A stretch of DNA of 64,000 nt from Hellea sp. (GCA_028224375.1 JAOIVW010000001.1:165973-229972), one strand, 5' to 3'; counted from the first letter of the stretch, positions 25,199 through 35,913 are shown. The notes: generated by a model not told the origin, from the letters alone. Program-made: numbers and translations.

Positions 25199-26164
25199 TC
25201 ACCCCATCGTCAAAATGACTTTCCCCATCGCCCGCCTCTGCGTCAGCTCATCACAGGCTCTTGCAAACTCCTCCAGCGGATAGGTATTGCTAATTCTCGG
25301 CTTAATCTTTCCGCTTTTATACATACCCAAAATCTCGCCCATATTGGCTTGATGTTCTTTGGGGGATTTCATGGTCCATGTGCCCCAGAAGACGCCGCGA
25401 ATATCTATGGATTTTAGGAGGGCGAGGTTGAGCGGGATTTTTGGGATTTCGCCTGCGGCAAAGCCTATGACCAGATAGCGGCCATACCATTTTAGTGTTC
25501 GCATGGCGGGCTCTGCGAATTTATCGCCGACGGGATCATAGATGACGTCGCAGCCGCCGAGCTCTTTTAAGCGGGCTTTCAAATCTTCGCTCGTGTAGTT
25601 GATAAGCTCATCCGCGCCGTGCTCGCTGCAGACCGCGAGTTTTTCAGCCGTACTGGCCGCCGCGATAACTTTTGCGCCCATGGCTTTGCCAAGCTCGACG
25701 GCGGCTAGGCCAACCCCGCCTGCCGCGCCGAGGACTAAGAGCGTTTCACCGTCTTGCAATTGCCCCCGTTGTTTCAACCCGTAATAAGAGGTGCCGTAAA
25801 CGAGGGCCATGCCCGCCGCTGTTTCAAACGGCATATCGCCAATGGGCCAAGTCACCATCATCGGGGCGAGGACTTCGCTGGCAAAGGCGCCGTTCATGAC
25901 CATGGCGGCCACGCGGTCGCCGACTTTTAGATGCGGGACATCATCGGCCAGCTCCGTGACAATACCTGCGCATTCGCTGCCCGGCGTAAAGGGGAAGGGT
26001 GGGCGAATTTGGTACTTGCCCTCGACCATGAGGATGTCGGGAAAGTTCAGTCCTGCGGCTTTGACATCAATCCTAACATGGCCGGGTTTCATCGGTTGTG
26101 AGGGCTGCTCTTCAACTTTGTGTTCAGCATAAGGTTTGAAGGCGTTGACGGTGAGGGCTTTCAT
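25199..26164 (-). CDS. NADPH:quinone oxidoreductase-like zinc-free MDR alcohol dehydrogenase
   Basis: Starting at the ATG at 26164 behind AAAAGGAT, this is a 321-residue medium-chain dehydrogenase. The GroES-like N-terminal domain (AGLNFPDILMVEGKYQIRPPFPFTPGSECAGIV) lacks the zinc-ligand cysteines. The Rossmann motif is VLGAAGGVGLAAVELGKAMGAKVIAAAS and the terminus ends GKVILTMG. The family reduces quinones or enoyl-CoA/enone substrates with NADPH. It is the second gene of a two-gene unit after the TIGR03084-type protein, four bases apart, and faces a divergent acyl-CoA dehydrogenase operon, which suggests a shared role in CoA-ester or steroid-like degradation. Confidence 0.9.
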   Translation of the reverse strand: MKALTVNAFKPYAEHKVEEQPSQPMKPGHVRIDVKAAGLNFPDILMVEGKYQIRPPFPFTPGSECAGIVTELADDVPHLKVGDRVAAMVMNGAFASEVLAPMMVTWPIGDMPFETAAGMALVYGTSYYGLKQRGQLQDGETLLVLGAAGGVGLAAVELGKAMGAKVIAAASTAEKLAVCSEHGADELINYTSEDLKARLKELGGCDVIYDPVGDKFAEPAMRTLKWYGRYLVIGFAAGEIPKIPLNLALLKSIDIRGVFWGTWTMKSPKEHQANMGEILGMYKSGKIKPRISNTYPLEEFARACDELTQRRAMGKVILTMG

Positions 26165-26168
26165 GGGG

Positions 26169-26981
26169 TTATCCTTTTTTCTTAAAACGTGTTCCGGCGG
26201 GCGGCGGCGCTTCGGGGCCACCCGCAAAGCATTGTGCGATGGTCATCCAAGCTGTGGCGGCTTCGCCTGTCAGGGTGAGGCTTGTGTCAGCTATGTTGCG
26301 GCATTGTGTGACGACTTGGGAAAATTCTGTGGCCGAGCCTTCAACGCGGTTGTCATTTTGTGGCTCATTCCATTCCCAAATGTCTCCGCTTGGCGCGTTC
26401 AGCCGAACATAGGGCTTAGGGAGCATGGGCGCTTGTCCTTTGACCTTGAAGGACCAGCTATAAGTTGTCACGCCGATATGGGCGACATTTTTAAGGCGGT
26501 CTGCATCGACGCGCGTTTGGCCGAGGATGTCGTAAACGGCTTGCGCATGCGCCCAAGCTTCCATCTGCCGTGCGATAATAGCGGAGCGGGCGGTCATTTC
26601 CAGACCCGCCCATTTCACGCGCTCATCAGGCTCTGCGCCGTGATAGGCGTCAGCAAGGGCGGCATAGCTATTCGTCCAAGCCTTATAAAGCTGCGGACCC
26701 GTTTCAAAGCCATTATCAGCGGCCCATTGGCGGTGCATATCTTGGTGGGTTTTACCGCCTTGGAAGACTTCTATGGCGCGGGTCATAATCTCTAAATATT
26801 TGGGTTCATCTGTGAGAGTCCAAAGCGCCGCTAAGTTCCACAAATGCAAATGCGCAAGAACATCAAATATCGTCCAGTCTTTGAATTGCGTGACGGCGCT
26901 ATAGTCCTCAGTGCTGAGCGGTTTTAGCAGCGCAGCAATGGCGTCGCTTTCCGCTTTAAAGTCCAGAGCCTCTTCAATCAT
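26169..26981 (-). CDS. TIGR03084-like DinB/maleylpyruvate-isomerase-superfamily protein
   Basis: This 270-residue protein opens with a four-helix DinB/MDMPI-like domain: AIAALLKPLSTEDYSAVTQFKDWTIFDVLAHLHLWNLAAL carries the conserved W-x-x-x-D-x-x-x-H pattern, and a later EMTARSAIIARQMEAWAHAQAVYDIL supplies the second His-containing helix. A C-terminal SCP2-like part (AATAWMTIAQCFAGG) follows. The set fits the TIGR03084 family, which often lies beside acyl-CoA dehydrogenases and CaiB enzymes; the metal site suggests mycothiol/glutathione-type chemistry but no activity is established. It is divergent from the acyl-CoA dehydrogenase operon across a palindrome. Confidence 0.8.
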   Translation of the reverse strand: MIEEALDFKAESDAIAALLKPLSTEDYSAVTQFKDWTIFDVLAHLHLWNLAALWTLTDEPKYLEIMTRAIEVFQGGKTHQDMHRQWAADNGFETGPQLYKAWTNSYAALADAYHGAEPDERVKWAGLEMTARSAIIARQMEAWAHAQAVYDILGQTRVDADRLKNVAHIGVTTYSWSFKVKGQAPMLPKPYVRLNAPSGDIWEWNEPQNDNRVEGSATEFSQVVTQCRNIADTSLTLTGEAATAWMTIAQCFAGGPEAPPPAGTRFKKKG

Positions 26982-27005
26982 GGCGCGTCATCTCATCTGT
27001 TGATT

Positions 27006-27025
27006 ATATGCAATTATGTGCATAT
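27006..27025. promoter_or_regulatory. Palindrome in the divergent promoter region
   Basis: ATATGCA and TGCATAT are perfect seven-base arms around six bases, centred in the 78-base gap between the divergent TIGR03084-like and acyl-CoA dehydrogenase starts, within TTGATTATATGCA...TGCATATCAA. The position is ideal for one regulator to control both operons. No regulator gene is adjacent. Confidence 0.5.
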
Positions 27026-27059
27026 CAAGAGAGCCGTTACAAGGAAATTACGAGGGTCT

Positions 27060-28259
27060 ATGTCCGCTGAAATTGCAGAGTTTGCCAAAGACGCTAATGC
27101 CTGGTTTGCGGAAAACGCGCCGGGGCCGCAGGATTTCATGCTCCCGCTCACCTTTATGGAAGTGGGCACTGATCAGCAATTTGACTTTCTGCGCGATTGG
27201 CAGCGTAAGGTTTACGAGGCGGGCTATCTGGGCGCGGCGTGGCCTAAAGACTATGGCGGGGGCGGGCTGAGCCAAGCCCATCAGGACGCGGCCACTAAAG
27301 CGATGAAGGCGCATCATACCCCGATTATGTTCAATACCATTGGGCTAGGTTGGGCGGGGCCGCTTATCCTCGATATGGGAACGGAGGCGCATAGAAAGAA
27401 ATATATCAAAGGCATATTGTCGGGCGAGGATGTCTGGTGTCAGGGCTTTTCCGAACCTGAGAATGGGTCTGATTTGGGTAATGCGCAGCTTCGGGCCGTG
27501 CGGGAGGGCGATGAGTATGTTCTCAATGGCTCCAAGATTTGGACGACGCATGGGCATTACGCCAAATATATGATCTTGCTGGCGAGAACGGATTTTGACG
27601 CGCCGAATAAATATGCGGGGCTGAGCTTTTTCCTGTCTCCGATGAAGGTGCCGGGGATTGAGACCCATAAAATCCGTAAGCTTACGGGGGAGCATGGCTT
27701 TACCCAGACCTTCTTTACTGATGCGCGTATCCCGGCTGATGGCTTGATGGGCGCGGAGGGCGCGGGCTGGCAAGTGGCCATGCAGACTCTGATGTATGAG
27801 CGCAATGCCAAAGGCGGGCAGGCGGGCGGCTATTCCATTACCGAAATTGACCCGCTGGAAATTCTGGATTTGGCGCGTAAGGCCGAGCGCGGCGGCAAGC
27901 CTGTCTTAGACGACCCTGTTATTCGTGAGCGTTTGGTAGATTTCATGATCGACGCGCAAGGCCACCGCCAAAGCATGGCGCGGGCGAAAATTCCGCCGCT
28001 TAATCAAGACTGTCCGCAAGCCATTCCGCTTATGGCGAAGCTCTCTATGACGGAATATGCACGGGAGATAAATGAATTCGCGCTCAGCCTGCAGGGGACG
28101 AAGGGCGGTTATTATGTCGGGGAGCCTAATGCTGTGGATGATGGCTATTGGCATCGACATTACCTCAATGCCTTCTCGGCAACGATTGGGGGTGGGACCT
28201 CGCAAATTCAGCGTAACATTATTGGCGAGCACGCGCTTGGCCTACCGAAAACGCGGTAG
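27060..28259 (+). CDS. Acyl-CoA dehydrogenase, large-subunit type (FadE-like)
   Basis: The ATG at 27060 (MSAEIAEFAKDANAWF) is preceded by AAGGAA and GAGGG, giving 399 residues. Signatures are AAWPKDYGGGGLSQAHQDAATKAM, the acyl/FAD site CQGFSEPENGSDLGNAQLRAV, LTGEHGFTQTFFTDARIPADGLMG and the end IGGGTSQIQRNIIGEHALGLPK. It oxidises a CoA ester. It is followed five bases later by a second, divergent acyl-CoA dehydrogenase, and such pairs often form heteromeric enzymes for bulky or steroid-side-chain CoA substrates. That is inference from context. Confidence 0.92.
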   Translation: MSAEIAEFAKDANAWFAENAPGPQDFMLPLTFMEVGTDQQFDFLRDWQRKVYEAGYLGAAWPKDYGGGGLSQAHQDAATKAMKAHHTPIMFNTIGLGWAGPLILDMGTEAHRKKYIKGILSGEDVWCQGFSEPENGSDLGNAQLRAVREGDEYVLNGSKIWTTHGHYAKYMILLARTDFDAPNKYAGLSFFLSPMKVPGIETHKIRKLTGEHGFTQTFFTDARIPADGLMGAEGAGWQVAMQTLMYERNAKGGQAGGYSITEIDPLEILDLARKAERGGKPVLDDPVIRERLVDFMIDAQGHRQSMARAKIPPLNQDCPQAIPLMAKLSMTEYAREINEFALSLQGTKGGYYVGEPNAVDDGYWHRHYLNAFSATIGGGTSQIQRNIIGEHALGLPKTR

Positions 28260-28264
28260 CGGGC

Positions 28265-29392
28265 ATGAGTGATTTTGGACAAATCGGATTTACCGAAGAG
28301 CAGATTGATATGCTCAATGCGGCGGAGCGTTTTTGCCGTGAAAAGTCACCTATGGATAAGGTGCGGAGCCTTATCGAGGATGAGCAGGGATATGATACTG
28401 ATGTGTGGAAAGAGATTTACGATTTAGGCTGGCTCGGCATTGCTATCCCTGAGGAATATGGCGGCGTGGGATTGTCTATGACCGAAGTTGTGCCTGTGGC
28501 TGAACAAATGGGCCGCCGCATGATGCACTCGCCTTTTATGTCTACCACGCTGGCGGCGCAGGCTATACTGGCGGGCGGGACAGAGGCGCAGAAGTCAGAG
28601 ATATTACCCCAAATCGCAAGAGGGGCCGCCGCGACCTTGGCGCTTTCCGAGCAAAATGGAGATTGGGAGCTTGCGCATATCTCAGCGGTCGCGACGCCTG
28701 ATGAAAATGGCTATCGCTTATCGGGTACAAAGACTTTTGTAGCTGATTTAGAGGCCGCAGATTGGGTCATTGCGAGCGTCAAAATTAAAGATGATGTTGC
28801 CCTTGCGATAATCCCGACGAACTCAATTCCCGATGGTGCCATCCGCCGCGAAGTTGTTATCGATGAGACGAAGCGCAGCTATGAATTAAATCTCGACGAC
28901 ATTGTGATTGGTGAAAGCGATATCATGGATGTCGATAAGACTGACGCCGCGCTCCATCACATCCACTTAGCCGCCAACCTTCTGATTGCCGCCGAGCTTA
29001 CAGGCGCGGCGCAATCTTGTATCGATTACACCGTTGAATATCTCGGCACGCGTAAGCAATTCGGGAAACTCATTGGCGCGTTTCAAGCTCTCAAACATCC
29101 AACCGTTGATGCCTTTGTTGATTACCAAAAAGCGCGCTCTTTGCTTTACACAGCGGCTTTCAATTTCGGGAAGCAAGGTGAGGGCGAGATTGCGACACGC
29201 ATGGCCAAAGCCAAAGCCGAAGAAACGCTCTCATTCGTGGCTGACCGCTCTATTCAATTTCATGGCGGCTTTGGCTTTACCTATGATTGCGACGCGCAGC
29301 TTTATCGCCGCCGCGCTATTTTCCTCGCCAGCCAGTATGGCGATGCGCGTTATCATAAGCAGAAACTCGCTGATCTCCTGCTCAAGGCTTAA
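28265..29392 (+). CDS. Acyl-CoA dehydrogenase, second subunit type
   Basis: This 375-residue protein has the typical N-terminal DVWKEIYDLGWLGIAIPEEYGGVGLSMTEVVPVAEQMGR, but a weak mid-domain FAD/substrate motif: LALSEQNGDWELAHISA replaces the usual E-x-x-x-G-S-D. The C-terminal GTRKQFGKLIGAFQALKHPTVDAFVDYQKARSLLY and IQFHGGFGFTYDCDAQLYRRRAIF are conserved. The loss of the central motif is what is seen in non-catalytic partner subunits of alpha2beta2 acyl-CoA dehydrogenases. It lies between the other dehydrogenase and the CaiB gene, two bases before the latter. Confidence 0.9.
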   Translation: MSDFGQIGFTEEQIDMLNAAERFCREKSPMDKVRSLIEDEQGYDTDVWKEIYDLGWLGIAIPEEYGGVGLSMTEVVPVAEQMGRRMMHSPFMSTTLAAQAILAGGTEAQKSEILPQIARGAAATLALSEQNGDWELAHISAVATPDENGYRLSGTKTFVADLEAADWVIASVKIKDDVALAIIPTNSIPDGAIRREVVIDETKRSYELNLDDIVIGESDIMDVDKTDAALHHIHLAANLLIAAELTGAAQSCIDYTVEYLGTRKQFGKLIGAFQALKHPTVDAFVDYQKARSLLYTAAFNFGKQGEGEIATRMAKAKAEETLSFVADRSIQFHGGFGFTYDCDAQLYRRRAIFLASQYGDARYHKQKLADLLLKA

Positions 29393-29394
29393 AG

Positions 29395-30528
29395 ATGACA
29401 GACACTAAACCGCTCTCAGGATACCGTATTATCGAACTGGCTGGGATTGGCCCCGGACCTTATGCGGGGCAGCTATTCGCTGATATGGGCGCGGAGGTCA
29501 TTCTGGTCAATCGTCCCGGCGCGATGGGCGACATTCCGATGATTTCCAATCGCGGCAAAAAGACAATCAAGCTAGATTTGCGAAAGCCTGAAGGCGTGGC
29601 CGTCTTGCTTGATTTGGTCAAGACAGCTGATGCAATCTTTGAGGGTCTACGCCCCGGCGTTGTTGAGCGTTTGGGCATTGGCCCTGAGCAATGCCGTGCG
29701 GTTAATGCTAAACTGGTCTATGGCCGCATGACGGGCTGGGGACAGACAGGGCCTTGGGCCAAGATGGCGGGGCATGATATAAATTATATCGCGATCACAG
29801 GCGCTTTGGCCGCGATGGGCAAAAAGGGTGAGCCGCCCGCGCCGCCTCTTAACCTTATCGGAGATTTTGGCGGAGGCGCGATGTTCCTCGTCACGGGGAT
29901 GCTCGCCGCTTTGCTTAAGGCCGAAAAAACGGGTGAGGGCGATGTGGTCGATGCCGCCATGATTGACGGCACATCGTCTCTGATGACCATATTCTATAGC
30001 TTGGCAGGGTTAGGGCGATGGAGCCCGAAGCGTGAGTCTAACCTACTGGACGGGGCCATGCCTTATTATCGTTGCTATATGACGAAGGATGATAAGTTCA
30101 TGGCGATGGGCTGTATTGAACCGCAATTCTTTGCAGAGATGCTGTCTAAGCTCGGGATTGATCCTCAGGAGTTTGGACCCCAGAACAAGCCCGAGCATCA
30201 TGCAGCGCAGCACCAAAAACTGGAAGTTATATTTGCGTCTAAAACTCGGGATGAATGGGCTGTCGTTTTTGACGGCTCGGATGCCTGTGTCTCGCCTGTT
30301 TTGACTTACGAGGAGGCGGCGGAACATCCTCAAAACGTGGCTCGCGGCGGCTTAACTCAGCAAGGACCCTTTATTCACCCGCGCAGCGCCCCAGTATTTA
30401 AAAACGCACCAGATGATAAACCTTTCGATATTCCAAGCGGTAATGCCGATGCTGACGCCATTTTATCGGAGCTTGGATATGAGGCTGAAACTATCGCAAA
30501 ACTTGTTGAGAGCAAAGTTTTAGGGTAA
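29395..30528 (+). CDS. CaiB/BaiF CoA-transferase family, alpha-methylacyl-CoA racemase-like
   Basis: The 377-residue protein shows LSGYRIIELAGIGPGPYAGQLFADMGAEVILVNRP, RGKKTIKLDLRKPEG, VYGRMTGWGQTGPWAKMAGHDINYIAITGAL and LNLIGDFGGGAMFLVTGMLAALL. The Asp in GDFGGG and the His in AGHDINY correspond to the catalytic pair of alpha-methylacyl-CoA racemase, favouring racemase over CoA-transferase. In a pathway with two acyl-CoA dehydrogenases it would set the stereochemistry of a 2-methyl branch before oxidation. The 165 bases after its stop hold no gene; TTAA-GAAAATC-TTTA at 30612 is a near-CtrA box. Confidence 0.9.
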   Translation: MTDTKPLSGYRIIELAGIGPGPYAGQLFADMGAEVILVNRPGAMGDIPMISNRGKKTIKLDLRKPEGVAVLLDLVKTADAIFEGLRPGVVERLGIGPEQCRAVNAKLVYGRMTGWGQTGPWAKMAGHDINYIAITGALAAMGKKGEPPAPPLNLIGDFGGGAMFLVTGMLAALLKAEKTGEGDVVDAAMIDGTSSLMTIFYSLAGLGRWSPKRESNLLDGAMPYYRCYMTKDDKFMAMGCIEPQFFAEMLSKLGIDPQEFGPQNKPEHHAAQHQKLEVIFASKTRDEWAVVFDGSDACVSPVLTYEEAAEHPQNVARGGLTQQGPFIHPRSAPVFKNAPDDKPFDIPSGNADADAILSELGYEAETIAKLVESKVLG

Positions 30529-30694
30529 CCCGCCTAAATATTGAGCAAATATAAGCCTAAATACTGCTTGATTTGCACTTAAAAGCGACATGACATTAGC
30601 TATATCTTTTTTTAAGAAAATCTTTACTATGGTTAACATGTCTATAATGGCATGGGCGATTCGCTACCTACAGCGGAATTAAAGGCGGCATGTT

Positions 30695-31084
30695 ATGCCA
30701 CGCATATTAGTAATAGACGACAGTGAATTTGATAGACGCATGATTACGCGGGCGATGAAGCGTGTCGATGACTCTTTGACATTTGCAGAGCTAGATAATG
30801 GCCGCAAAATTTCAGAGACAATGTTGCGTGTCAGGCCTGACCTCGTTTTATTGGATATAAGGATGCCCGGTTTCGGGGGTTTTGATGTTCTTGATATTAT
30901 CAAAGATGATGAAGACTTTTGCGACTGTCACGTTGTCATGATTTCTGGATCAAGCTCTGATGGCGATAAAATAATGGCTGTAAAAAAAGGGGCTTCAGGA
31001 TATTTCACCAAGCCATCCTCGCAGTTAGGTTATACTGAAATTGCCCAAGAGATTAAAAGCCAATTTTTAGAGCACGCCGCCTAA
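30695..31084 (+). CDS. Single-domain response regulator
   Basis: This 129-residue CheY-like receiver has the acidic pocket (ILVIDDSEFDRR), phospho-acceptor Asp54 (LVLLDIRMPGFGGFDVLDII), the switch Ser/Thr region (HVVMISGSSSDGDK) and the Lys in GYFTKPSS. No output domain is attached. It starts a run of signalling genes in one orientation: a second receiver 54 bases downstream, then the large CheB-CheR kinase. Confidence 0.9.
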   Translation: MPRILVIDDSEFDRRMITRAMKRVDDSLTFAELDNGRKISETMLRVRPDLVLLDIRMPGFGGFDVLDIIKDDEDFCDCHVVMISGSSSDGDKIMAVKKGASGYFTKPSSQLGYTEIAQEIKSQFLEHAA

Positions 31085-31138
31085 TATCTATGACGTTTCC
31101 GATTGCAACACGCAGGGTGTGGGGCTAAGCCTGTCCAG

Positions 31139-31504
31139 ATGTTAAATATTCTTCTCATAGATGACGATGAAGTCGAACATAGGCTTATTCAGCGTATGCT
31201 TCAGGATTGTTATAAAGGGCCGTTTCTGTTGCGCTATGCCGACACGCTTGAAAAAGGCTTGTCCATTTTGAAGAGTCAGGCTGTCGACGTCATATTACTA
31301 GATGATAAACTCCGCGCGGGCTTAGACGCGAAGCAATCTGTACCGGCTTTAAGAGAAATTACCGGAGACGTTGCCATGATTTTGATTTCCAGTTCTATTG
31401 ACGCGGCCCATTTGCGCGATAAGACAATCTTGGACGTTTACGATATTATTGATAAATTTAGTCTGCGTAAGCGCATCAGCGAAGGTTTGCTGGCCGCAAA
31501 ATAA
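31139..31504 (+). CDS. Single-domain response regulator, atypical
   Basis: The start is placed at the ATG at 31139 (MLNILLIDDDEVEHRLIQRML); an in-frame TTG at 31103 is possible but unsupported. The 121-residue receiver has phospho-acceptor Asp55 in VILLDDKLRAGLDAKQSVPAL. The region after the aspartate departs from the usual M-P-x-x-D/G pattern, the switch is SSSID, and the Lys (DIIDKFSLRKR) lacks the following Pro. It may be a variant receiver, perhaps a phosphate sink or protein-binding module for the neighbouring kinase. Confidence 0.8.
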   Translation: MLNILLIDDDEVEHRLIQRMLQDCYKGPFLLRYADTLEKGLSILKSQAVDVILLDDKLRAGLDAKQSVPALREITGDVAMILISSSIDAAHLRDKTILDVYDIIDKFSLRKRISEGLLAAK

Positions 31505-31704
31505 ACTCCGCAAATTATGCCTTAAAGCACCTCCGCTAATTGCCGTGCTGAAATCCAAATAATCAACAAAATATTAGAGTCTAACTCTGGCTTTTCCAGA
31601 AGACTCTGTACATGTTCGCGTCGTTAGGCTGAGTGTGTAATTAGGGGGCAGCTGATAATGTGCCGTGGCTTCTAAGGATAGAAGTTTCAAAAGGGTAGAG
31701 AATT

Positions 31705-34700
31705 GTGACTAAAAAAGATAAAGATCCCGTCAAAAAGACAGCCAAAAAAACAGCTAAGACAGCCGCTGCAAAATCCCGCGCACGATCTAAATCTGCCTCA
31801 AACGCGGCAAAGCCGAAAACCATTAAGTCTGCACAAACTTTAGTTGTAGGTATTGGCGCATCTGCGGGTGGTCTTGAACCCTTTGAAAGATTTTTCGATG
31901 CCATGCCGGTAACATCTGGGATTGCTTTCGTTGTTGTTCAGCATCTCTCTCCTGATTTTGAAAGCATGATGGATGAATTGCTTTCTAGGCACTCATCCAT
32001 GGATATTGAACGTGTGGTTGACGATATGAAAATTCAACCCAACACGATTTATCTGAACCCGCCGCGGTCTCACATGGTTGTTGAAAATGGCCATTTCAAA
32101 CTCACGGCTAATCTGGATACAAAAAAGCTAAACCTTCCCATCGATGTTTTCTTTGAGTCTTTGGCAGATGAATATGGCCAGAAGGCTATTGGCATCGTGT
32201 TCTCAGGAACCGGTAGTGACGGGACAAGAGGCGCAGCCGCCATTAAAAAGGCGAAGGGGACTGTTTTGGTTCAGGCGCCTTCCAGCGCGAAATTTGACGG
32301 AATGCCGCGATCTGTCATTGAGAGCGATAATTTTGATGCCATTGCGACACCATCAGAAATGCCGGACCTTATTGCAAAGCTCAAAGCCGGTAAATCTGTT
32401 GACCAATCCTATTCTGGGGAAATTTCAGATGACCCCGCAAAACATATTTTTATGCGGCTTCGCGACAAATTTGGAACTGACTTTGGGTATTACAAAGACG
32501 CCACGATAAGGCGTCGTTTTGAGCGCCGTGCGCAGCTATGCAATATGGAGCTTGAAGCGTATGCCAAACGTCTTGAAGGGGACATGGATGAATTAGATAC
32601 GCTCTATGCGGATTTGCTGATTGATGTCACATCATTCTTTAGGGACATAAAGGCGTTTTCCGCGTTAAGCAGTACGGCTATCGAGAACATCGCGAAAAAA
32701 ATGACTCACGACAATCAAATCCGCGTGTGGGTCGCGGGCTGTTCCAGTGGTGAAGAAGCTTATTCTATCGCGATTGCCTTTGCAGAATATGCGCGCGAGC
32801 ATAATGTCCCGCTTAATCTTAAAATTCTGGCGACTGATGTCCATCAAAGATCGTTGGGCGCGGCGGCCGAAGGGATTTATCCCAAAACCTCTCTTAAAGG
32901 GCTCGGCGAAGATCAGATTGATCGCTATTTTGAGAAAAATGTAGATTATTACCAGGTCAATCAAACCATTCGCCGTTTGGTGGTTTTCAGTAAGCATAAC
33001 CTTTTGCGCGATCCGCCCTTTACGCGGATTGATATGGTCACGTGCCGAAATGTTTTGATTTATTTCCGCGAGGAAGCTCAACAAAAAACTTTAGCCTTAT
33101 TCCATTTTGCGCTGAGAGTTGGCGGCTATTTATTCTTAGGTCCAAGCGAAACCTTGGGGCGTTTGGATGATGAGTTTGAAATGCTGGACCGGCGTTGGAA
33201 GATTTACAAGAAGCTCAGAAATGTAAGGTTGATTGAGGCGACAACGCTGTTGCCGCGCGATAGTTCGAAACGTCAAACTGAAGAAAATAAGCCCATACCC
33301 TTCCTAACAGGCCGCACGGGAACAGTGAATCGTTTCAAGAAAGCCCATGGCGACGCGCTTGAAGTTATGCTCAAAAAGTTCGCGCCTCCTGGGTTCTTGC
33401 TCAATGGCAATGGCGAAGTGGTCCATGTTTTTGGCTCTGCCGGTAAATTTGTGAAAATTGATGTCGGGGCCTTTAGTAACCGCATTATCGATTTGGTTGA
33501 CCCGCATTTGCGGCTTGCGATTACAGCTGGCCTAGAACGCGTTTCGACTGGCGAAAAGCCCAGCTTTGAACGTAAAGTTATTCTTCCGGGTGAGGATGGT
33601 AAAAAAAGCCAATCCGTAATTGTCAACCTCAACACAATTGTGGCAACCGGAAGCGGCGTTGAGCACTTTTTACTCACGCTGGTTTCTTCTCAGTCCCGTG
33701 TTCTGCCATCGTCTAAAAATGCTAAGTTTCTGGACACCAGTGAGAGCACGCAAATTCTGCAAGACAGAATTCGAGATTTGGAACGCGATCTGACCTCTAC
33801 CGAGGAAAGCCTTCAGTCTTTGGTCGAAGAGCTTCAAACCAGCAATGAAGAATTGCAGGCGACAAATGAAGAATTAATGGCCTCGAACGAGGAATTGCAA
33901 TCAACCAATGAGGAACTGCATTCCGTCAATGAAGAGCTCTACACGGTCAGCGCAGAGCATCAGCGAAAAATCGATGAATTGACGGTTCTCAGCGACGATA
34001 TGAACACGCTGCTTAAGGCGACAAATATCGGTATTATTTTCTTGGATGAGCGGTTTAACATTCGCCGCTTCACGCCAAGCGCTATGGAAACCTTTAACTT
34101 GCTTGAACAGGATATTGGGCGCCCCTTTGCCCACACGACCTATAGGTTTGAGGGGCTAGATATGCTCCCTGTTGTTAAAAAGGTCGGCCAAACACGTAAT
34201 GCGACAAACCATGAAATCAGAGTGGGCGGACGTGATTATGTTTTAAACGTGCTGCCATACAACACATCTGTCGCGGAAGCCTCTGGGGTTGTTCTGACTA
34301 TTGTGGATGTCAGCTTGCTCAAAGAGGCCGAGCGTGAGCGTATTTCACAAAAAGAAATTTATGAGACTGTGTTCAATGATATTGGCGAAGCGGTCATGCG
34401 CCTCGACCTGCCAGATGGGACGATTGCGATTTGTAATGATGCTTTCGCTACGCGCCACGGGAGAAAGACCCAAGACATCATCGGGGCTAAGCTGAATTCT
34501 GTTATTCCAAAAGAATTAGCACGGCAGACCTTGAAAGAAGTCAGCGGACGTAAATCCGGTGATATGATCAAATCACGTATCGAAATCAAAGATGAGAAAA
34601 CCGGCGATGTAAAAGCCATCATGTCGCGCCTGATACGGATTATTGGGGACCGAGACGGCGAGCCTGTCGCGGCCCAAATAACCGGACAGGATATCACGGA

Positions 34701-35913
34701 TGAGCACCGTTATACTGAGACGCTGGAAAAGATGATTGCTATTGAGCCCGTTTCAGGCGGCGATACCGCTAGGGCCCTGGAATTGATTATCAAAGAGGGC
34801 TGCGAATATCTGGGTCTATCCTTTGGTATTTTAGCAAGAATAGAAGACGAACACATCGTAATTGAAGGGTGTTACAGCCAAGATAACCGTGCGCCTGAAA
34901 TTGGACAGCGCTTCGAAAATGAAGATACACTGTTTCAATATTTCATGAAAGATGACAGCGTCTTTTACGTCAATGAGATGGGAAAAAGCCCGCTCAAAGA
35001 TGAGGACGCTTATCGAAAGACCGGCATTGAAAGTTACATCGGTATCCGCGTTAGAATGCTCGGCGAAGATCACGGTGTTCTGTCATTCTCCAGTGAAAAA
35101 GTTCGAGGACGGGAATTTACAGAAACTGAAAAAACAATCGTCAAGCTTTTGGGCCGGATGGTCGGGTGGCTGATTGAAAGAGAGGCGCATTATCAAAACC
35201 TCATGCAAAGGCAAGTTGAGCTTGAGGATGTCAATGAAGGGCTGAACCGCTTTACCTATCTGGCGTCTCACGACCTTCAGGAACCGCTGCGTAAAATTCA
35301 GCAAAGCGGTGAATTACTGCAAATGGATGCGACAGACCTCTTAGACGAAGAAGGGCAGTATTTCCTTAGAATTATGATTGAGTCCGCGTCCCGTATGCGC
35401 GGTCTTATCGATGATTTATTGTTTTACTCTTCTGCGGCCAATCAGGATTTGGACAAAGCGAATATCGCTTTGCCTGATTTATTGGACATGGTTCTGAAAG
35501 ATATCGATGTCGCGGTTCAAGACTCCAATGCCAAATTTATTATCGGTAAGCTCCCCGTTATCTCGTGTGACGCGAAAGTCTTAAAACAAGTCTTTGTCAA
35601 TATATTCAGCAATAGTATTAAATATGCTAAGCAGGACGTTAGCCCCGAGATTAAAATTTCATCGCGCCGTTCGAAAGAGGCGACAACTATTCGTGTGAAG
35701 GATAATGGCATCGGCATGCATACAAATGAAAACGTCAATATTTTCGAACCCTTTGTGCGTCTCCATGCCAAAAGTCAATATCGCGGCTCTGGCATCGGGC
35801 TCGCTGTGTGTAAGACAATTTGCGAAAAGCATGGCTGGAAAATCAGCTATACAAGTGAAGTCGATGAGGGAACTGAGATATCTATTGAAATTCCCAATAG
35901 AGATATTTCATAA
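31705..35913 (+). CDS. CheB-CheR-PAS-GAF hybrid sensor histidine kinase
   Basis: A GTG start behind GGGTAGAG gives 1402 residues. An Ala/Lys-rich leader is followed by a CheB methylesterase domain (residues about 45-230) with active-site [22 protein letters not shown] and [12 protein letters not shown] CheR domain (about 250-510) carries [17 protein letters not shown] and [20 protein letters not shown] heptad coiled coil follows (about 680-760, repeats of ELQ-TNEEL), then PAS domains, a GAF domain (about 1010-1150) and HisKA with phospho-acceptor His1189 ([17 protein letters not shown]). The HATPase has DNGIGM and [12 protein letters not shown]. The family couples chemotaxis-like methylation domains to a kinase, but no chemoreceptors are encoded nearby. 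No receiver is fused; three separate receivers flank it. Confidence 0.93.
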   Translation: MTKKDKDPVKKTAKKTAKTAAAKSRARSKSASNAAKPKTIKSAQTLVVGIGASAGGLEPFERFFDAMPVTSGIAFVVVQHLSPDFESMMDELLSRHSSMDIERVVDDMKIQPNTIYLNPPRSHMVVENGHFKLTANLDTKKLNLPIDVFFESLADEYGQKAIGIVFSGTGSDGTRGAAAIKKAKGTVLVQAPSSAKFDGMPRSVIESDNFDAIATPSEMPDLIAKLKAGKSVDQSYSGEISDDPAKHIFMRLRDKFGTDFGYYKDATIRRRFERRAQLCNMELEAYAKRLEGDMDELDTLYADLLIDVTSFFRDIKAFSALSSTAIENIAKKMTHDNQIRVWVAGCSSGEEAYSIAIAFAEYAREHNVPLNLKILATDVHQRSLGAAAEGIYPKTSLKGLGEDQIDRYFEKNVDYYQVNQTIRRLVVFSKHNLLRDPPFTRIDMVTCRNVLIYFREEAQQKTLALFHFALRVGGYLFLGPSETLGRLDDEFEMLDRRWKIYKKLRNVRLIEATTLLPRDSSKRQTEENKPIPFLTGRTGTVNRFKKAHGDALEVMLKKFAPPGFLLNGNGEVVHVFGSAGKFVKIDVGAFSNRIIDLVDPHLRLAITAGLERVSTGEKPSFERKVILPGEDGKKSQSVIVNLNTIVATGSGVEHFLLTLVSSQSRVLPSSKNAKFLDTSESTQILQDRIRDLERDLTSTEESLQSLVEELQTSNEELQATNEELMASNEELQSTNEELHSVNEELYTVSAEHQRKIDELTVLSDDMNTLLKATNIGIIFLDERFNIRRFTPSAMETFNLLEQDIGRPFAHTTYRFEGLDMLPVVKKVGQTRNATNHEIRVGGRDYVLNVLPYNTSVAEASGVVLTIVDVSLLKEAERERISQKEIYETVFNDIGEAVMRLDLPDGTIAICNDAFATRHGRKTQDIIGAKLNSVIPKELARQTLKEVSGRKSGDMIKSRIEIKDEKTGDVKAIMSRLIRIIGDRDGEPVAAQITGQDITDEHRYTETLEKMIAIEPVSGGDTARALELIIKEGCEYLGLSFGILARIEDEHIVIEGCYSQDNRAPEIGQRFENEDTLFQYFMKDDSVFYVNEMGKSPLKDEDAYRKTGIESYIGIRVRMLGEDHGVLSFSSEKVRGREFTETEKTIVKLLGRMVGWLIEREAHYQNLMQRQVELEDVNEGLNRFTYLASHDLQEPLRKIQQSGELLQMDATDLLDEEGQYFLRIMIESASRMRGLIDDLLFYSSAANQDLDKANIALPDLLDMVLKDIDVAVQDSNAKFIIGKLPVISCDAKVLKQVFVNIFSNSIKYAKQDVSPEIKISSRRSKEATTIRVKDNGIGMHTNENVNIFEPFVRLHAKSQYRGSGIGLAVCKTICEKHGWKISYTSEVDEGTEISIEIPNRDIS

